The notes beneath the pieces were generated by a model, which worked only from the letters and a program-made list of their open reading frames with translations, was not told the DNA's origin and did not search any database. From Eubacteriales Family XIII. Incertae Sedis bacterium (GTDB lineage: Bacteria; Bacillota; Clostridia; Peptostreptococcales; Anaerovoracaceae): a stretch of 41,277 nt of DNA. Each line of letters begins with the position of its first letter. Position 1 is the first letter of the stretch. The stretch lies in NCBI GenBank assembly GCA_031276515.1, contig JAISMX010000040.1, forward strand, positions 1 to 41,277, given 5' to 3'. Of this stretch, positions 17,480 to 25,154 are shown piece by piece. The translations under genes were made by a program, and so were the position numbers.

Positions 17480-19321
17480 TTAATTGAAAAATCTGTTTGA
17501 AATTACTTCCTGTCCCAATTCTCGTTCCGTCAACACGGAGTCGCGAGCCATATTCATCGCGCGTTCCACGATGTTCTCCAATTCTCGAATATTGCCCGGC
17601 CAATCGTATTCCATGATGTAGTTCATCGCCGCGGGCGTAAAACCCCGGACGCGCAGATCCATTTTCCGGTTGTGTTCTTGGATGAAATGTTCCACCAAGA
17701 CGGGGATGTCCTCTTTCCTCTGACGCAGAGCCGGCATATGAAAAGAGAGCACGTTGAGACGATAGTAAAGGTCTTTGCGAAAACTGCGATTTTCGATGTG
17801 TTCCGCGAGGTTTACATTGGTGGCCGCGATGATTCTCACGTCCACGTGTTTCGGCGCTTTGCCTCCTATGCGCAGAATTTCTCGCGTTTGAATAACGCGC
17901 AGCAAAAGAACCTGAATATCCAAAGGAATATCCCCGATCTCATCGAGGAAAATCGTACCGCCGTCGGCGAGTTCAAATTTTCCGGGACAACCGTCTTTGT
18001 TGGCGCCCGTGAAGGCTCCCGGCTCGTAACCGAACAGCTCGCTTTCCACGAGACTGCGCGGGAGCGAGCCGCAGTTGATCGCGACGAAAGGGAATTTCGC
18101 GCGCGGGCTCGCGTTGTGAATGGACTGGGCGAATATGTCCTTGCCCGTCCCGCTTTCACCGAGTATGAGAACGTTGCTTTCGCTGTGCGCCGCCAATTCG
18201 CCGAGCCGCTTAATGTCTTGTATGAGGTCGGAGACGCCCAGGATCCTGTCGAAATCGCAGTGTGCCACAAAACCGCCGACTTTTGACGCGATTTTTGTGA
18301 AGGTCTTGCGTTCCTCCATCATCAAAATAATTGAAATTCGATTGCCGTGTTCATCGTTCAGGACAGAGGCGGATATGGAAAGGTTGAGGGCGATTCCCAT
18401 ATTGTTCGTCACATTGAGCTCGCGGTGCGTTACGTTTTGCGTCAGCGACATAATGTCAAGCGTCGCCGTCTCCATTCTCAAAAGATTGCGTATGTTGACG
18501 CCCGTTATCGAAGATTCTTTTATCGAAGATTCCCTGAGTTTGAGCATGTCGTTCGCGCTCTTGTTGGCCTGTGTGATCACGCCGTTGTTGTCGATCATGA
18601 GCAATCCCTGCGACAGGGATTGTATCGTGGTGGAGAGTTTTTTGTTTATGAGGGATATTTCATTGTTGATTTCCAGCATCCGGAATTCTTTTTCAATCCC
18701 ATCGGCGGCGACGCAAACCATTGCGAAGGTATGCGGCGTCATGGCCGCGGACGGGCCGATTACGGCGATCACTCCGAGCAAATCGCCAAGTTTGCTCTTG
18801 ATCGGCGCGGCGTAACACACGTATCTGTGATGCGGTTGAATGAAATGTTCCTCGCCTATGATCTGAATGGGTTTTCCCGTCGCTATGCAAGTGCCGATTC
18901 CGCAGGTGCCGGATGTGCGTTCGCTTCGATTGCAGCCGATTGTGAGAGAGCTTTTCTCCGCGTGCTGTCCGATTTCCCCAAAGAGGCCCACCAAATCGAC
19001 GACATTGCCTTCTCTGTCGGACAAAGCGATCAGAAAATCCGAACCTTCGAGCATTGCGAACAGCTTCGTAAAGTAGGGATGGGTGAGAGAAATCAGCGTT
19101 TTGTTTTCTTTGAGTGCCGCTTCGAGGCGTTCCGGCGAAAGCAATTGGTCGCTTACCTCAAAGGGAGATACGCCAAATTCCTTGCTGCGTTTCCATGAAT
19201 GAAAAATGAAGGGCTTTATGCCCGGAGGCGTCTTTTTGGGAAAAGGCGCGTCGCCGGCGACATAAGTCTCCCATAAACGCGCAATCCCGCAATCTTTATC
19301 GCGATACGTTTTTTTATCCAT
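17480..19321 (-). CDS. Sigma-54-dependent transcriptional activator (AcoR-type), apparently lacking a C-terminal HTH
   Basis: The 613-residue protein starts at the ATG at 19321; the track's longer form would cover the promoter. A GAF-type sensory domain spans roughly residues 70-210, a PAS-like domain 225-335, then the AAA+ sigma-54 interaction domain ~345-575. The AAA+ part has Walker A GESGTGKD, the GAFTGA loop, Walker B TIFLDEIGD and the Arg-finger region FRKDLYYRLNV. The chain ends 36 residues after PGNIRELENIV with ISNRFFN. The Fis-type helix-turn-helix expected at the end of AcoR/PrpR relatives is not present, and only 13 bases separate this stop from argF. It is divergent from the twelve-gene operon, whose sigma-54 promoter it probably activates. 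The ligand sensed by the GAF domain is unknown. Confidence 0.92.
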   Translation of the reverse strand: MDKKTYRDKDCGIARLWETYVAGDAPFPKKTPPGIKPFIFHSWKRSKEFGVSPFEVSDQLLSPERLEAALKENKTLISLTHPYFTKLFAMLEGSDFLIALSDREGNVVDLVGLFGEIGQHAEKSSLTIGCNRSERTSGTCGIGTCIATGKPIQIIGEEHFIQPHHRYVCYAAPIKSKLGDLLGVIAVIGPSAAMTPHTFAMVCVAADGIEKEFRMLEINNEISLINKKLSTTIQSLSQGLLMIDNNGVITQANKSANDMLKLRESSIKESSITGVNIRNLLRMETATLDIMSLTQNVTHRELNVTNNMGIALNLSISASVLNDEHGNRISIILMMEERKTFTKIASKVGGFVAHCDFDRILGVSDLIQDIKRLGELAAHSESNVLILGESGTGKDIFAQSIHNASPRAKFPFVAINCGSLPRSLVESELFGYEPGAFTGANKDGCPGKFELADGGTIFLDEIGDIPLDIQVLLLRVIQTREILRIGGKAPKHVDVRIIAATNVNLAEHIENRSFRKDLYYRLNVLSFHMPALRQRKEDIPVLVEHFIQEHNRKMDLRVRGFTPAAMNYIMEYDWPGNIRELENIVERAMNMARDSVLTERELGQEVISNRFFN

Positions 19322-19343
19322 TGTCCTCAATCCCCTTTTTATC

Positions 19344-19371
19344 ATTATAGCACATATGTGCCAAGTGGCAA
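19344..19371 (-). promoter_or_regulatory. Sigma-A promoter of the activator gene
   Basis: On the minus strand TTGCCA (19366-19371), a 16-base spacer and TATAAT (19344-19349), ending 22 bases before the activator ATG. The spacer contains the 12-bp palindrome GCACATATGTGC, so a regulator bound there would block it; autoregulation is possible. Confidence 0.65.
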
Positions 19372-19393
19372 TATCTTTGGCACGTATTGGCAC
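19350..19393. promoter_or_regulatory. Cluster of TTGGCAC half-sites (candidate upstream activating sequence/operator)
   Basis: The palindrome GCACATATGTGC (19350-19361) is followed by GTGCCAA (19358-19364), then TTGGCAC at 19377-19383 and again at 19387-19393. The last two are direct repeats one helical turn (10 bp) apart, and the first is inverted to them. The cluster is ~130-175 bases upstream of the sigma-54 promoter, a normal distance for an enhancer site. Which protein binds is uncertain because the adjacent activator seems to lack an HTH. Confidence 0.5.
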
Positions 19394-19524
19394 ATAAATA
19401 TATTTGGCGGCGGTATTTTTGTGAATAATTCGACAATTGAGAAACGCAAAACGCGACAATCGCTTGCCGGCAAACAATAATTTTTATTGAAAAACAAATG
19501 CTTCGCAGAGATTCAGTCAATATC

Positions 19525-19540
19525 CGGCACGAAAGTTGCG
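19525..19540 (+). promoter_or_regulatory. Sigma-54 (-24/-12) promoter of the catabolic operon
   Basis: CGGCACGAAAGTTGCG matches the consensus TGGCACG-N4-TTGCW at all core positions: GG at 19526-19527 and GC at 19538-19539, exactly 12 bases apart. Transcription would start near 19551, 41 bases before the first ATG. A divergent sigma-54 activator gene next door strongly supports the call. Upstream lie the palindrome TTGCCGGCAA (19464-19473) and the AT-rich inverted repeat CAATAA-TTT-TTATTG (19475-19489), which could be protein-binding or bending sites. Confidence 0.8.
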
Positions 19541-19591
19541 TCATGTTATGCTTCAAAAGCTACTGTCTGTTTGCTTGTGAGGAGGGAAAAA

Positions 19592-20797
19592 ATGTCAGAA
19601 GGCTTTGCGGATTTCGAAATCACAAAAGAAGAATTTTACGGCCGACATCAAAAGTGCAGGGAATTCATCGAGGACAGGGGCTTGAAAGGGCTCGTCGTCG
19701 TATCCCCGGCGTCCGCTCCCGAAAACCTGAAATACCTGTCCAATCTCAATCTGGTGGGCGTTGATATACCGTCTTGGGCGGGCGGTTATGGCGCGGGCGG
19801 CGAATACGCGGCAATCCTGATCGGCCCCGGCTCGGAACCCACGCTGGCCATAGCCCATCATTGGTACGAGGATGTCGCGTCTCGTCAAAGCGTCGTTTCG
19901 GATATTCGAGCGAGTACCGATCTGTGGGGTCTCATAGCCGAAATCGCGGCGGAAAAGGGCATGGATCGGGGTCGCGTCGGCGTGGCGGTGGACGGGGTTC
20001 CGCTCCTTCAATACAACGCGTTGACGAAGACTCTGCCGGGCGTGGAATGGGTGGACTGCGACGACGCGCTGATCAAGCTCAAGGTCATTAAGAGCCCGGC
20101 GGAGATAGCCGTAATAGAAAGCTGTGTCGACAGGCAATGCGCCGCGCTGGCGCCGGTTGTGGACATGGTTAAGGACGGGATGCGGGAGTGGGAATTGTCC
20201 TTGGAGATCAAGCGGCGTTTGATGGAAAACGGGGCGGAATACGCGACCTGTCTGTACGTTCAAAGCGGCCCCAACACGGAAATGGCGCTTACGAGCCCGC
20301 AATCGAGCCCCAGGCGGGTCGGAATCGGAGAAATGGTTTCATTTTCCATCTTTTCGGTCTATCGAGGCTACACCGCCGGACTCGACAGGGCGACGGTTTG
20401 CGGAAAACCGAGCGACAAGCAGAAGCGGCTCGCGGAGATCGAATTGGAGGGATGCCAACGCGCGATAAGCCTGATCGAACCCGGGCGTCCCTGTTCGGAA
20501 TTCATGAAGCTTGTATACGAGGACTGCGTTGTTCCCAAACTCGAACAATACGGATTTTCGGACTATCTCATACAGGGTTACGTCGGACACGGAGTGGGCC
20601 TTTCCATCACGGAAAGACCTCTGTTGACGCGCGCCGACGACATGGTTCTCAGCCCCGGAATGGTGATCGACGTCGAACCCGGCATTTATGTAAAGGGCGG
20701 AGCGATGGGACTTCGAACCGCCCAAATCGTTGCGGTTACGGAAACGGGATCGAGGGTATTGACAAAGCTGCCGCCCAGAGTCGGCACTCTGGTTTAA
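19592..20797 (+). CDS. M24-family (creatinase/Xaa-Pro dipeptidase-like) protein with altered metal-ligand positions
   Basis: The 401-residue protein starts at the ATG 6 bases after GGAGG. An N-terminal creatinase_N-type domain (to ~residue 170) is followed by a pita-bread catalytic domain. Canonical M24 peptidases have two Asp, one His and two Glu ligands. Here the first Asp region reads MVSFSIFSVYRGYTAGLDRA with no Asp at either usual position, His is kept in GHGVGLSITERP, the first Glu is kept in VEPGIY and the second is replaced (RTAQ instead of R-x-E). Loss of metal ligands and the QSGPNT segment resemble creatinase, a metal-free C-N hydrolase of this fold, but creatinase's catalytic His (NTDGAH) is not conserved. 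It is probably a hydrolase of a C-N bond acting on the imported substrate; peptidase activity is doubtful. First gene of the sigma-54 operon. Confidence 0.8.
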   Translation: MSEGFADFEITKEEFYGRHQKCREFIEDRGLKGLVVVSPASAPENLKYLSNLNLVGVDIPSWAGGYGAGGEYAAILIGPGSEPTLAIAHHWYEDVASRQSVVSDIRASTDLWGLIAEIAAEKGMDRGRVGVAVDGVPLLQYNALTKTLPGVEWVDCDDALIKLKVIKSPAEIAVIESCVDRQCAALAPVVDMVKDGMREWELSLEIKRRLMENGAEYATCLYVQSGPNTEMALTSPQSSPRRVGIGEMVSFSIFSVYRGYTAGLDRATVCGKPSDKQKRLAEIELEGCQRAISLIEPGRPCSEFMKLVYEDCVVPKLEQYGFSDYLIQGYVGHGVGLSITERPLLTRADDMVLSPGMVIDVEPGIYVKGGAMGLRTAQIVAVTETGSRVLTKLPPRVGTLV

Positions 20798-20803
20798 GGA
20801 GCG

Positions 20804-20846
20804 GTTCAAAAATGACCCGCATATTGCGCTTGCCGTATTTTTGAAC
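20804..20846. repeat. Perfect 10-bp inverted repeat after the M24 gene
   Basis: GTTCAAAAAT (20804-20813) and ATTTTTGAAC (20837-20846) are exact complements separated by 23 bases. The stem starts 6 bases after the M24 stop. It is AT-rich and lacks a following T-run, so it is not a classic terminator; it may stabilise or divide the polycistronic mRNA. Confidence 0.55.
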
Positions 20847-20889
20847 TGTTTCTAAGTGTGTTGTTTAAATAAAGGAGGAGGTGAGAAAG

Positions 20890-21084
20890 ATGCCCGTTGT
20901 GCAAATCGAACTTTTCGGAAACAAGACCTTGGACCAAAAACGCGTGCTTGTGGATAAGGTAACCCAAGCGATCGCGGATTCGCTGAACTATCCCACGGAC
21001 TGCATTACAATCATTCTGCGGGAAATGAAAAAAGACGAATATGCGTTGGGCGGCAAATTGTATATCGATGATCCGAAATATTGA
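20890..21084 (+). CDS. 4-oxalocrotonate tautomerase-like protein
   Basis: The 64-residue product is MPVVQIELFGNKTLDQKR... after Met removal Pro-1 becomes the N-terminus, the catalytic base of the tautomerase superfamily. The perfect AGGAGGTGA 5 bases upstream of the start region supports the ATG at 20890 over the GTG at 20881. Family members are ~62 residues and hexameric, and interconvert enol and keto forms or hydrate/dehalogenate small acids. Residues around 11 and 39 that assist catalysis in 4-OT (Arg) are not clearly the same here, so the substrate is likely different. It lies between the M24 gene and the importer, which suggests a pathway step on a 2-oxo or enol intermediate. Confidence 0.82.
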   Translation: MPVVQIELFGNKTLDQKRVLVDKVTQAIADSLNYPTDCITIILREMKKDEYALGGKLYIDDPKY

Positions 21085-21120
21085 TGGACGATGCGATCGC
21101 CAAGAAAGATGAGGTTTGAA

Positions 21121-22437
21121 ATGAAGAGAAGCAAATTGTTGATCTCGATTGTGATTCTGTGTACGTTCGCTCTCGCGTTTGCGGGTTGCGGAGGCGGGAA
21201 CGAAAGCGCAAGCAACGAGGAAGCCGCGACCGAAACCGCCGCGGAAGGCGAGGGCGAAGGCGAAGGCGCCGGCACTGCGGACGCGATCAAAATCGGCGTC
21301 ATATTGCCGTTCTCGGGTCTGACCGCGACGGTTGGCGCGGACGTTCGCAATGGCCTCGAATTGGCCATCAATGAAATCAACGAAGCCGGTGGCGTCAGTT
21401 CCATGGGCGGCGCCAAGTTCGAATTGATCTTCGCCGACAGCAAGGGCGATCCGAAGACCGGCATGTCGGAGGCGGAGCGCCTGATTCTGAAAGAGGAAGT
21501 CGCGGTGTTGATGGGCGCGTACCACAGTTCGGTCACTTTTACCGCGTCTGAGATCGCGGAAAAATATCAGTGTCCCTTCCTGACATTGGTGGCGGTCGCC
21601 GACGACATCACCAATCGCGGCTTCAAATACACCTTCCGGATCAACGCCAGATCGAGCGACTGCACGAAGCTCCCGCCGGAGTTCGTCACGAGACTCGGCG
21701 AGACGACGGGCGTCAAGGCGAAAACGGTGGCCATCATCTACGAGGATTCCGAGTGGGGGCAGACGAACGCGGCGCAGTGGCGCGAAGGTTTGGCGGCCCA
21801 AAATCTTGAAATCGTGCTCGACGAGAGCTATCCCGCCAGCACGACCGATATGGTCCCCCTCGTAACGAAGGTCAAAAACGTGAAACCGGATCTTCTGTTC
21901 TCGGCCATAATGGTTTCGGACGGAATTCTTCTGGCGCAGACCTTGGATCAAATGGATGTGAATCTGATGGGTTGGTTCGGCGGCGGCAGCGGCGAACTGG
22001 ACGTCTCATACGTTCCCGCGGTGGGAGATATCGCCGACGGCATGTTCTCGCCCACAGGCGCTTGCGACGATATGCTCGACACGAAGGTGGGTTTGAAGGA
22101 ATTGAACGAAGCGTTCATCGCCAAATACGGCGGCGACAGCATCAGCAACGGCGCCGCGGTCGCCTATTGCAACGGCTATGTCCTCTTGGACGTGTTCGAG
22201 CGGGCGGGTACGACCGATCACGAAGCGATTCGGCAGGCGTTTGTGGATACGGACATCCAGGGCGGCAAAGCCGTCAGCGGCATGACCATGGATCGAATCG
22301 TCTTCGGCCCGGACGGTCACAACAGCGAGAGCTTTATCGTCATGGTGCAGTTGAGCGGCGGCAAATGGAAGGTCGCATATCCGGAAAATCTTGTAAAGCC
22401 CGATTTTACGGTCAAGTGGCCTCTGGGTGAAATATAG
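21121..22437 (+). CDS. livK: Liv-type ABC transporter substrate-binding lipoprotein
   Basis: The 438-residue product has a lipoprotein signal peptide (MKRSKLLISIVILCTFALAFAGC, with Cys23 as the lipid anchor), a Gly/Glu/Ala-rich linker and a periplasmic-binding-protein type 1 (Peripla_BP_6) domain starting IKIGVILPFSGLTATVGADV. The start at 21121 is used because it begins the signal peptide; the ORF track start 30 bases upstream has no good site. This family binds branched-chain amino acids, amides, urea, aromatic acids and others, so the ligand is open. It is followed by a strong hairpin and the rest of the importer. Confidence 0.92.
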   Translation: MKRSKLLISIVILCTFALAFAGCGGGNESASNEEAATETAAEGEGEGEGAGTADAIKIGVILPFSGLTATVGADVRNGLELAINEINEAGGVSSMGGAKFELIFADSKGDPKTGMSEAERLILKEEVAVLMGAYHSSVTFTASEIAEKYQCPFLTLVAVADDITNRGFKYTFRINARSSDCTKLPPEFVTRLGETTGVKAKTVAIIYEDSEWGQTNAAQWREGLAAQNLEIVLDESYPASTTDMVPLVTKVKNVKPDLLFSAIMVSDGILLAQTLDQMDVNLMGWFGGGSGELDVSYVPAVGDIADGMFSPTGACDDMLDTKVGLKELNEAFIAKYGGDSISNGAAVAYCNGYVLLDVFERAGTTDHEAIRQAFVDTDIQGGKAVSGMTMDRIVFGPDGHNSESFIVMVQLSGGKWKVAYPENLVKPDFTVKWPLGEI

Positions 22438-22466
22438 GGTACGAAGCACAAATCGGCTCTTCATGT

Positions 22467-22492
22467 CCGCAGGCGGGGCGTCTCGCCTGCGG
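22467..22492. repeat. GC-rich hairpin between livK and livH
   Basis: CCGCAGGCG (22467-22475) and CGCCTGCGG (22484-22492) form a perfect 9-bp stem with an 8-base loop in the 126-base gap. The bases after it (CTTGATTACGGCTTTTC) contain no clean T-run. Such stems after binding-protein genes often protect the upstream mRNA and give it higher expression than the permease genes; that role is inferred. Confidence 0.6.
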
Positions 22493-22563
22493 CTTGATTA
22501 CGGCTTTTCGAACGAGTGGTTTTCCCGCAATAAAGACAAAAATGGAAGTAAGGAGAAGCGACT

Positions 22564-23433
22564 ATGCTTACGCAGGGCTTGGTAAACGGAATTTTGATGG
22601 GAGGGCTTTACGGAATCGCGGCGCTTGGCTTGAGTTTGATTTACGGCGTGCTCAACGTCGTGAACTTTGCCCACGGCGGTTTGTTGATGACGGGCATGTT
22701 CTTGGGATACTGGTTGTGGGTGTTCACGCAATTCAATATATATTTCATATTGATTCCGGTTTTTCTGGGCTTGTTCCTTCTTGGAATGCTGATAGAGAGT
22801 TCCATCATAAATCCGGTTTTGGCGAGAGAAAAGGAACAGCACGTCAACATCATCTTCATCACATCCGGCGTGATGATGGTTTTGGAGAATCTGGCGCTTT
22901 TGCTGTTTGGCCCCGAATATCGCGTCGCGGACACGTCCGTGAGCGGATTGACGCTGAAAATGGGCGAAATCGTCGTGAGCACGCCCAGGGTGCTCGGTTT
23001 CATCCTCGCGGCCATTCTTGCGGCAGCCGTCCATTCCATGCTGAGAATGACGGATTTGGGCAGGGCGATACGAGCTACGGCGGACGACGAGGACGCGGCG
23101 GCGGTCGCCGGCATCAACACGCGCAAGGTGTTTAATTTCGCGTTCGCCCTCGGATGCGCCATCACGGGCGTCGCGGGCGCTCTTTTGATACCGATTTTCT
23201 ATGTGCAGCCCACCGTTGGCGGCGTATTCAACGTCAAAGCCTTTATCATCGTGGTTCTGGGCGGAATGGGAAGTCTCAACGGCGCCATGATCGGGGGCCT
23301 CATCGTCGGTCTGATCGAATCGCTTGTGACGCTCTATTATCGGAACACCATGGCGGACATGGTCGTTTTCTTGATTTTCATCGTATTCTTACTGTTCCGT
23401 CCATCCGGATTGTTGGGCAAAAAGGAGGCTTGA
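22564..23433 (+). CDS. livH: Liv-type ABC transporter permease, LivH family
   Basis: The 289-residue membrane protein begins MLTQGLVNGILMGGLYGIAALGLSLIYGV, the LivH-type pattern, and has about eight hydrophobic segments. The EAA-like cytoplasmic loop (GRAIRATADDEDAAAVAGIN) contacts the ATPases. It ends 1 base before livM. Confidence 0.95.
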   Translation: MLTQGLVNGILMGGLYGIAALGLSLIYGVLNVVNFAHGGLLMTGMFLGYWLWVFTQFNIYFILIPVFLGLFLLGMLIESSIINPVLAREKEQHVNIIFITSGVMMVLENLALLLFGPEYRVADTSVSGLTLKMGEIVVSTPRVLGFILAAILAAAVHSMLRMTDLGRAIRATADDEDAAAVAGINTRKVFNFAFALGCAITGVAGALLIPIFYVQPTVGGVFNVKAFIIVVLGGMGSLNGAMIGGLIVGLIESLVTLYYRNTMADMVVFLIFIVFLLFRPSGLLGKKEA

Positions 23434-23434
23434 G

Positions 23435-24448
23435 ATGAGAGTACCGGGTTTGGGGAAGCAGTATTTAAAATGGATTCTTGTCGCTCTCATCGTCATCCTG
23501 CTTCCGCTTGTCATACGCGATCCATTTTCCATCCATATAGTGATCATGGTGCTGTTCATGGCGTATCTCGGCATGTGCTGGAATCTGATGGGCGGTTTGG
23601 CGGGACAGTTTTCGCTGGGACACAGCGCGTTTTTCGGTCTCGGCGCGTACACGTCCACGATCTTGTTCTACAATTTGGGAATCAGCCCTCTCGTCGGAAT
23701 CTTTGCGGGCGGAATTGTCGCGGCCGTCGCCAGCCTTTTTGTCGGATATTCGTCTCTCCGCTTAAAGAACCATTATTTCGCTCTTGCGACCCTGGCGTTT
23801 TCGCAGGTTTTGCGCGTTTTTTTCGTCGACACGCGAGAGCTTTTCGGTTTGGAGGTGCGCGGCGCGCAGGGACTGCTGCTGCCCTTGGTCGGGAATTCGC
23901 CCTTGATGCTGCAATTCGATTCAAAGACGGGCTACTATTACTTCATCGTCATACTGGTCTGCGTCATTTTGGTCGTCAGCAAAGCGGTGATGGACTCCCG
24001 TCTCGGATATTACTTGAAAGCCACGCGCGACCAAGAGCAGGCGGCCGAGTGCGTCGGGGTGCGCACCACGCGCGCCAAGGTGAGCGTTGGGGCGATCAGC
24101 GCCTTTTTTACGGCTCTCGGCGGAACGTTTTACGCGCAGTTTCTGTATTACATCGACCCGGGCGTATTCGGCCTTTCCTGGGGAATAGAGATTTTATCCA
24201 TCGTCATCATCGGCGGCATCGGCTCTTTCTGGGGACCCCTGCTGGGCGCGATCATCCTCGTTCCGCTCGGCGAAGTCACGCGGATCTATCTGAGCGGCAA
24301 TCTGGCGGGTCTGCATTTGGTGATTTACGGTCTGGTCATCATATTGGTGATGCTTTTGATCCCCAAAGGGATTGTCAGTCTGCTCGATTGGAAGAAATTC
24401 ATAAAGAAAGGGGGTGGCGGCGATGGAACAGTGCTTGCGCGTGAATAA
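23435..24448 (+). CDS. livM: Liv-type ABC transporter permease, LivM family
   Basis: The 337-residue membrane protein contains GLAGQFSLGHSAFFGLGAY, the conserved LivM segment, and the coupling loop YYLKATRDQEQAAECVGV. It pairs with LivH in the membrane. Its 3' end overlaps livG by 26 bases. Confidence 0.95.
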   Translation: MRVPGLGKQYLKWILVALIVILLPLVIRDPFSIHIVIMVLFMAYLGMCWNLMGGLAGQFSLGHSAFFGLGAYTSTILFYNLGISPLVGIFAGGIVAAVASLFVGYSSLRLKNHYFALATLAFSQVLRVFFVDTRELFGLEVRGAQGLLLPLVGNSPLMLQFDSKTGYYYFIVILVCVILVVSKAVMDSRLGYYLKATRDQEQAAECVGVRTTRAKVSVGAISAFFTALGGTFYAQFLYYIDPGVFGLSWGIEILSIVIIGGIGSFWGPLLGAIILVPLGEVTRIYLSGNLAGLHLVIYGLVIILVMLLIPKGIVSLLDWKKFIKKGGGGDGTVLARE

Positions 24449-25154
24449 TATCACAAAGAAATTCGGCGGAATGCTTGCCCTGAAAGACGTGAGCTTTCAA
24501 ACCGAAACGGGAGAGATACTCGGCTTGATCGGGCCGAACGGCGCGGGAAAGACGACATTGTTCAACATCATCTCCGGCGTGCTGCGGCAGACCGAGGGAG
24601 AGATCCTTTTTCACGGGAAATCGGTGTCGCATATGGCGCCGCACAAAATCTGCAAGTTGGGAATCGCGCGCACATTTCAGATCGTGAAACCCTTTTACAG
24701 CATGACGCTGCGAGACAATGTCGCCGTCGGCGTTATGGCGGTCGGCCACAGCAAAAACAAGGCCTTGGAAAAAGCGGATGAGGTTCTCTCCTTTCTGGGA
24801 CTGGATCAAAAATCCGACAAATTCCCCGGAGAGTTGACGCTGGCGGAGAAAAAACGTCTCGAATTGTCGCGCGCGCTCGCGACCGATCCCAAACTGCTCA
24901 TTCTCGACGAGGTGATGGCGGGCCTAAACACCAGAGAAATGCTGGATTTTACCGAGATCATCAAGACGATCCGGCAGAGAGACATCACGATCATCATGGT
25001 CGAGCATGTCATGCAGGCAATTCTGACGCTTTGTCACAGGGTCGTCGTTCTCAATTTCGGAGAGATATTGGCCATCGGCACGCCGGAGGAGGTCATCAAC
25101 GATCCGAAGGTGATAGAAGCTTATTTGGGGGACGGATACAATGCTCAAAATTGA
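24423..25154 (+). CDS. livG: Liv-type ABC transporter ATP-binding protein LivG
   Basis: The 243-residue ATPase has Walker A GPNGAGKTT, the Liv-specific RTFQIVKPFYSMTL region and Walker B LLILDEVMAGLN. The signature segment reads LTLAEKKRLELSRAL where canonical LSGGQ is expected; LivG proteins often deviate here. The ATG at 24423 lies after AAAGGGGG; the GTG at 24414 is in the ribosome binding site. It overlaps livM and livF, showing tight coupling. Confidence 0.94.
   Translation: MEQCLRVNNITKKFGGMLALKDVSFQTETGEILGLIGPNGAGKTTLFNIISGVLRQTEGEILFHGKSVSHMAPHKICKLGIARTFQIVKPFYSMTLRDNVAVGVMAVGHSKNKALEKADEVLSFLGLDQKSDKFPGELTLAEKKRLELSRALATDPKLLILDEVMAGLNTREMLDFTEIIKTIRQRDITIIMVEHVMQAILTLCHRVVVLNFGEILAIGTPEEVINDPKVIEAYLGDGYNAQN

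Noticed and set aside
19377-19394. TGGCAC repeats as sigma-54 promoters
   Set aside because: In TGGCACGTATTGGCA and on the other strand in TGGCACATATGTGCT the GG-GC spacing is one base short; the site at 19525-19540 has the correct spacing.
24414-24423. LivG as a defective ATPase because LSGGQ is altered
   Set aside because: LivG-type ATPases are known to vary here; Walker A and B are intact and LivF has a canonical signature.
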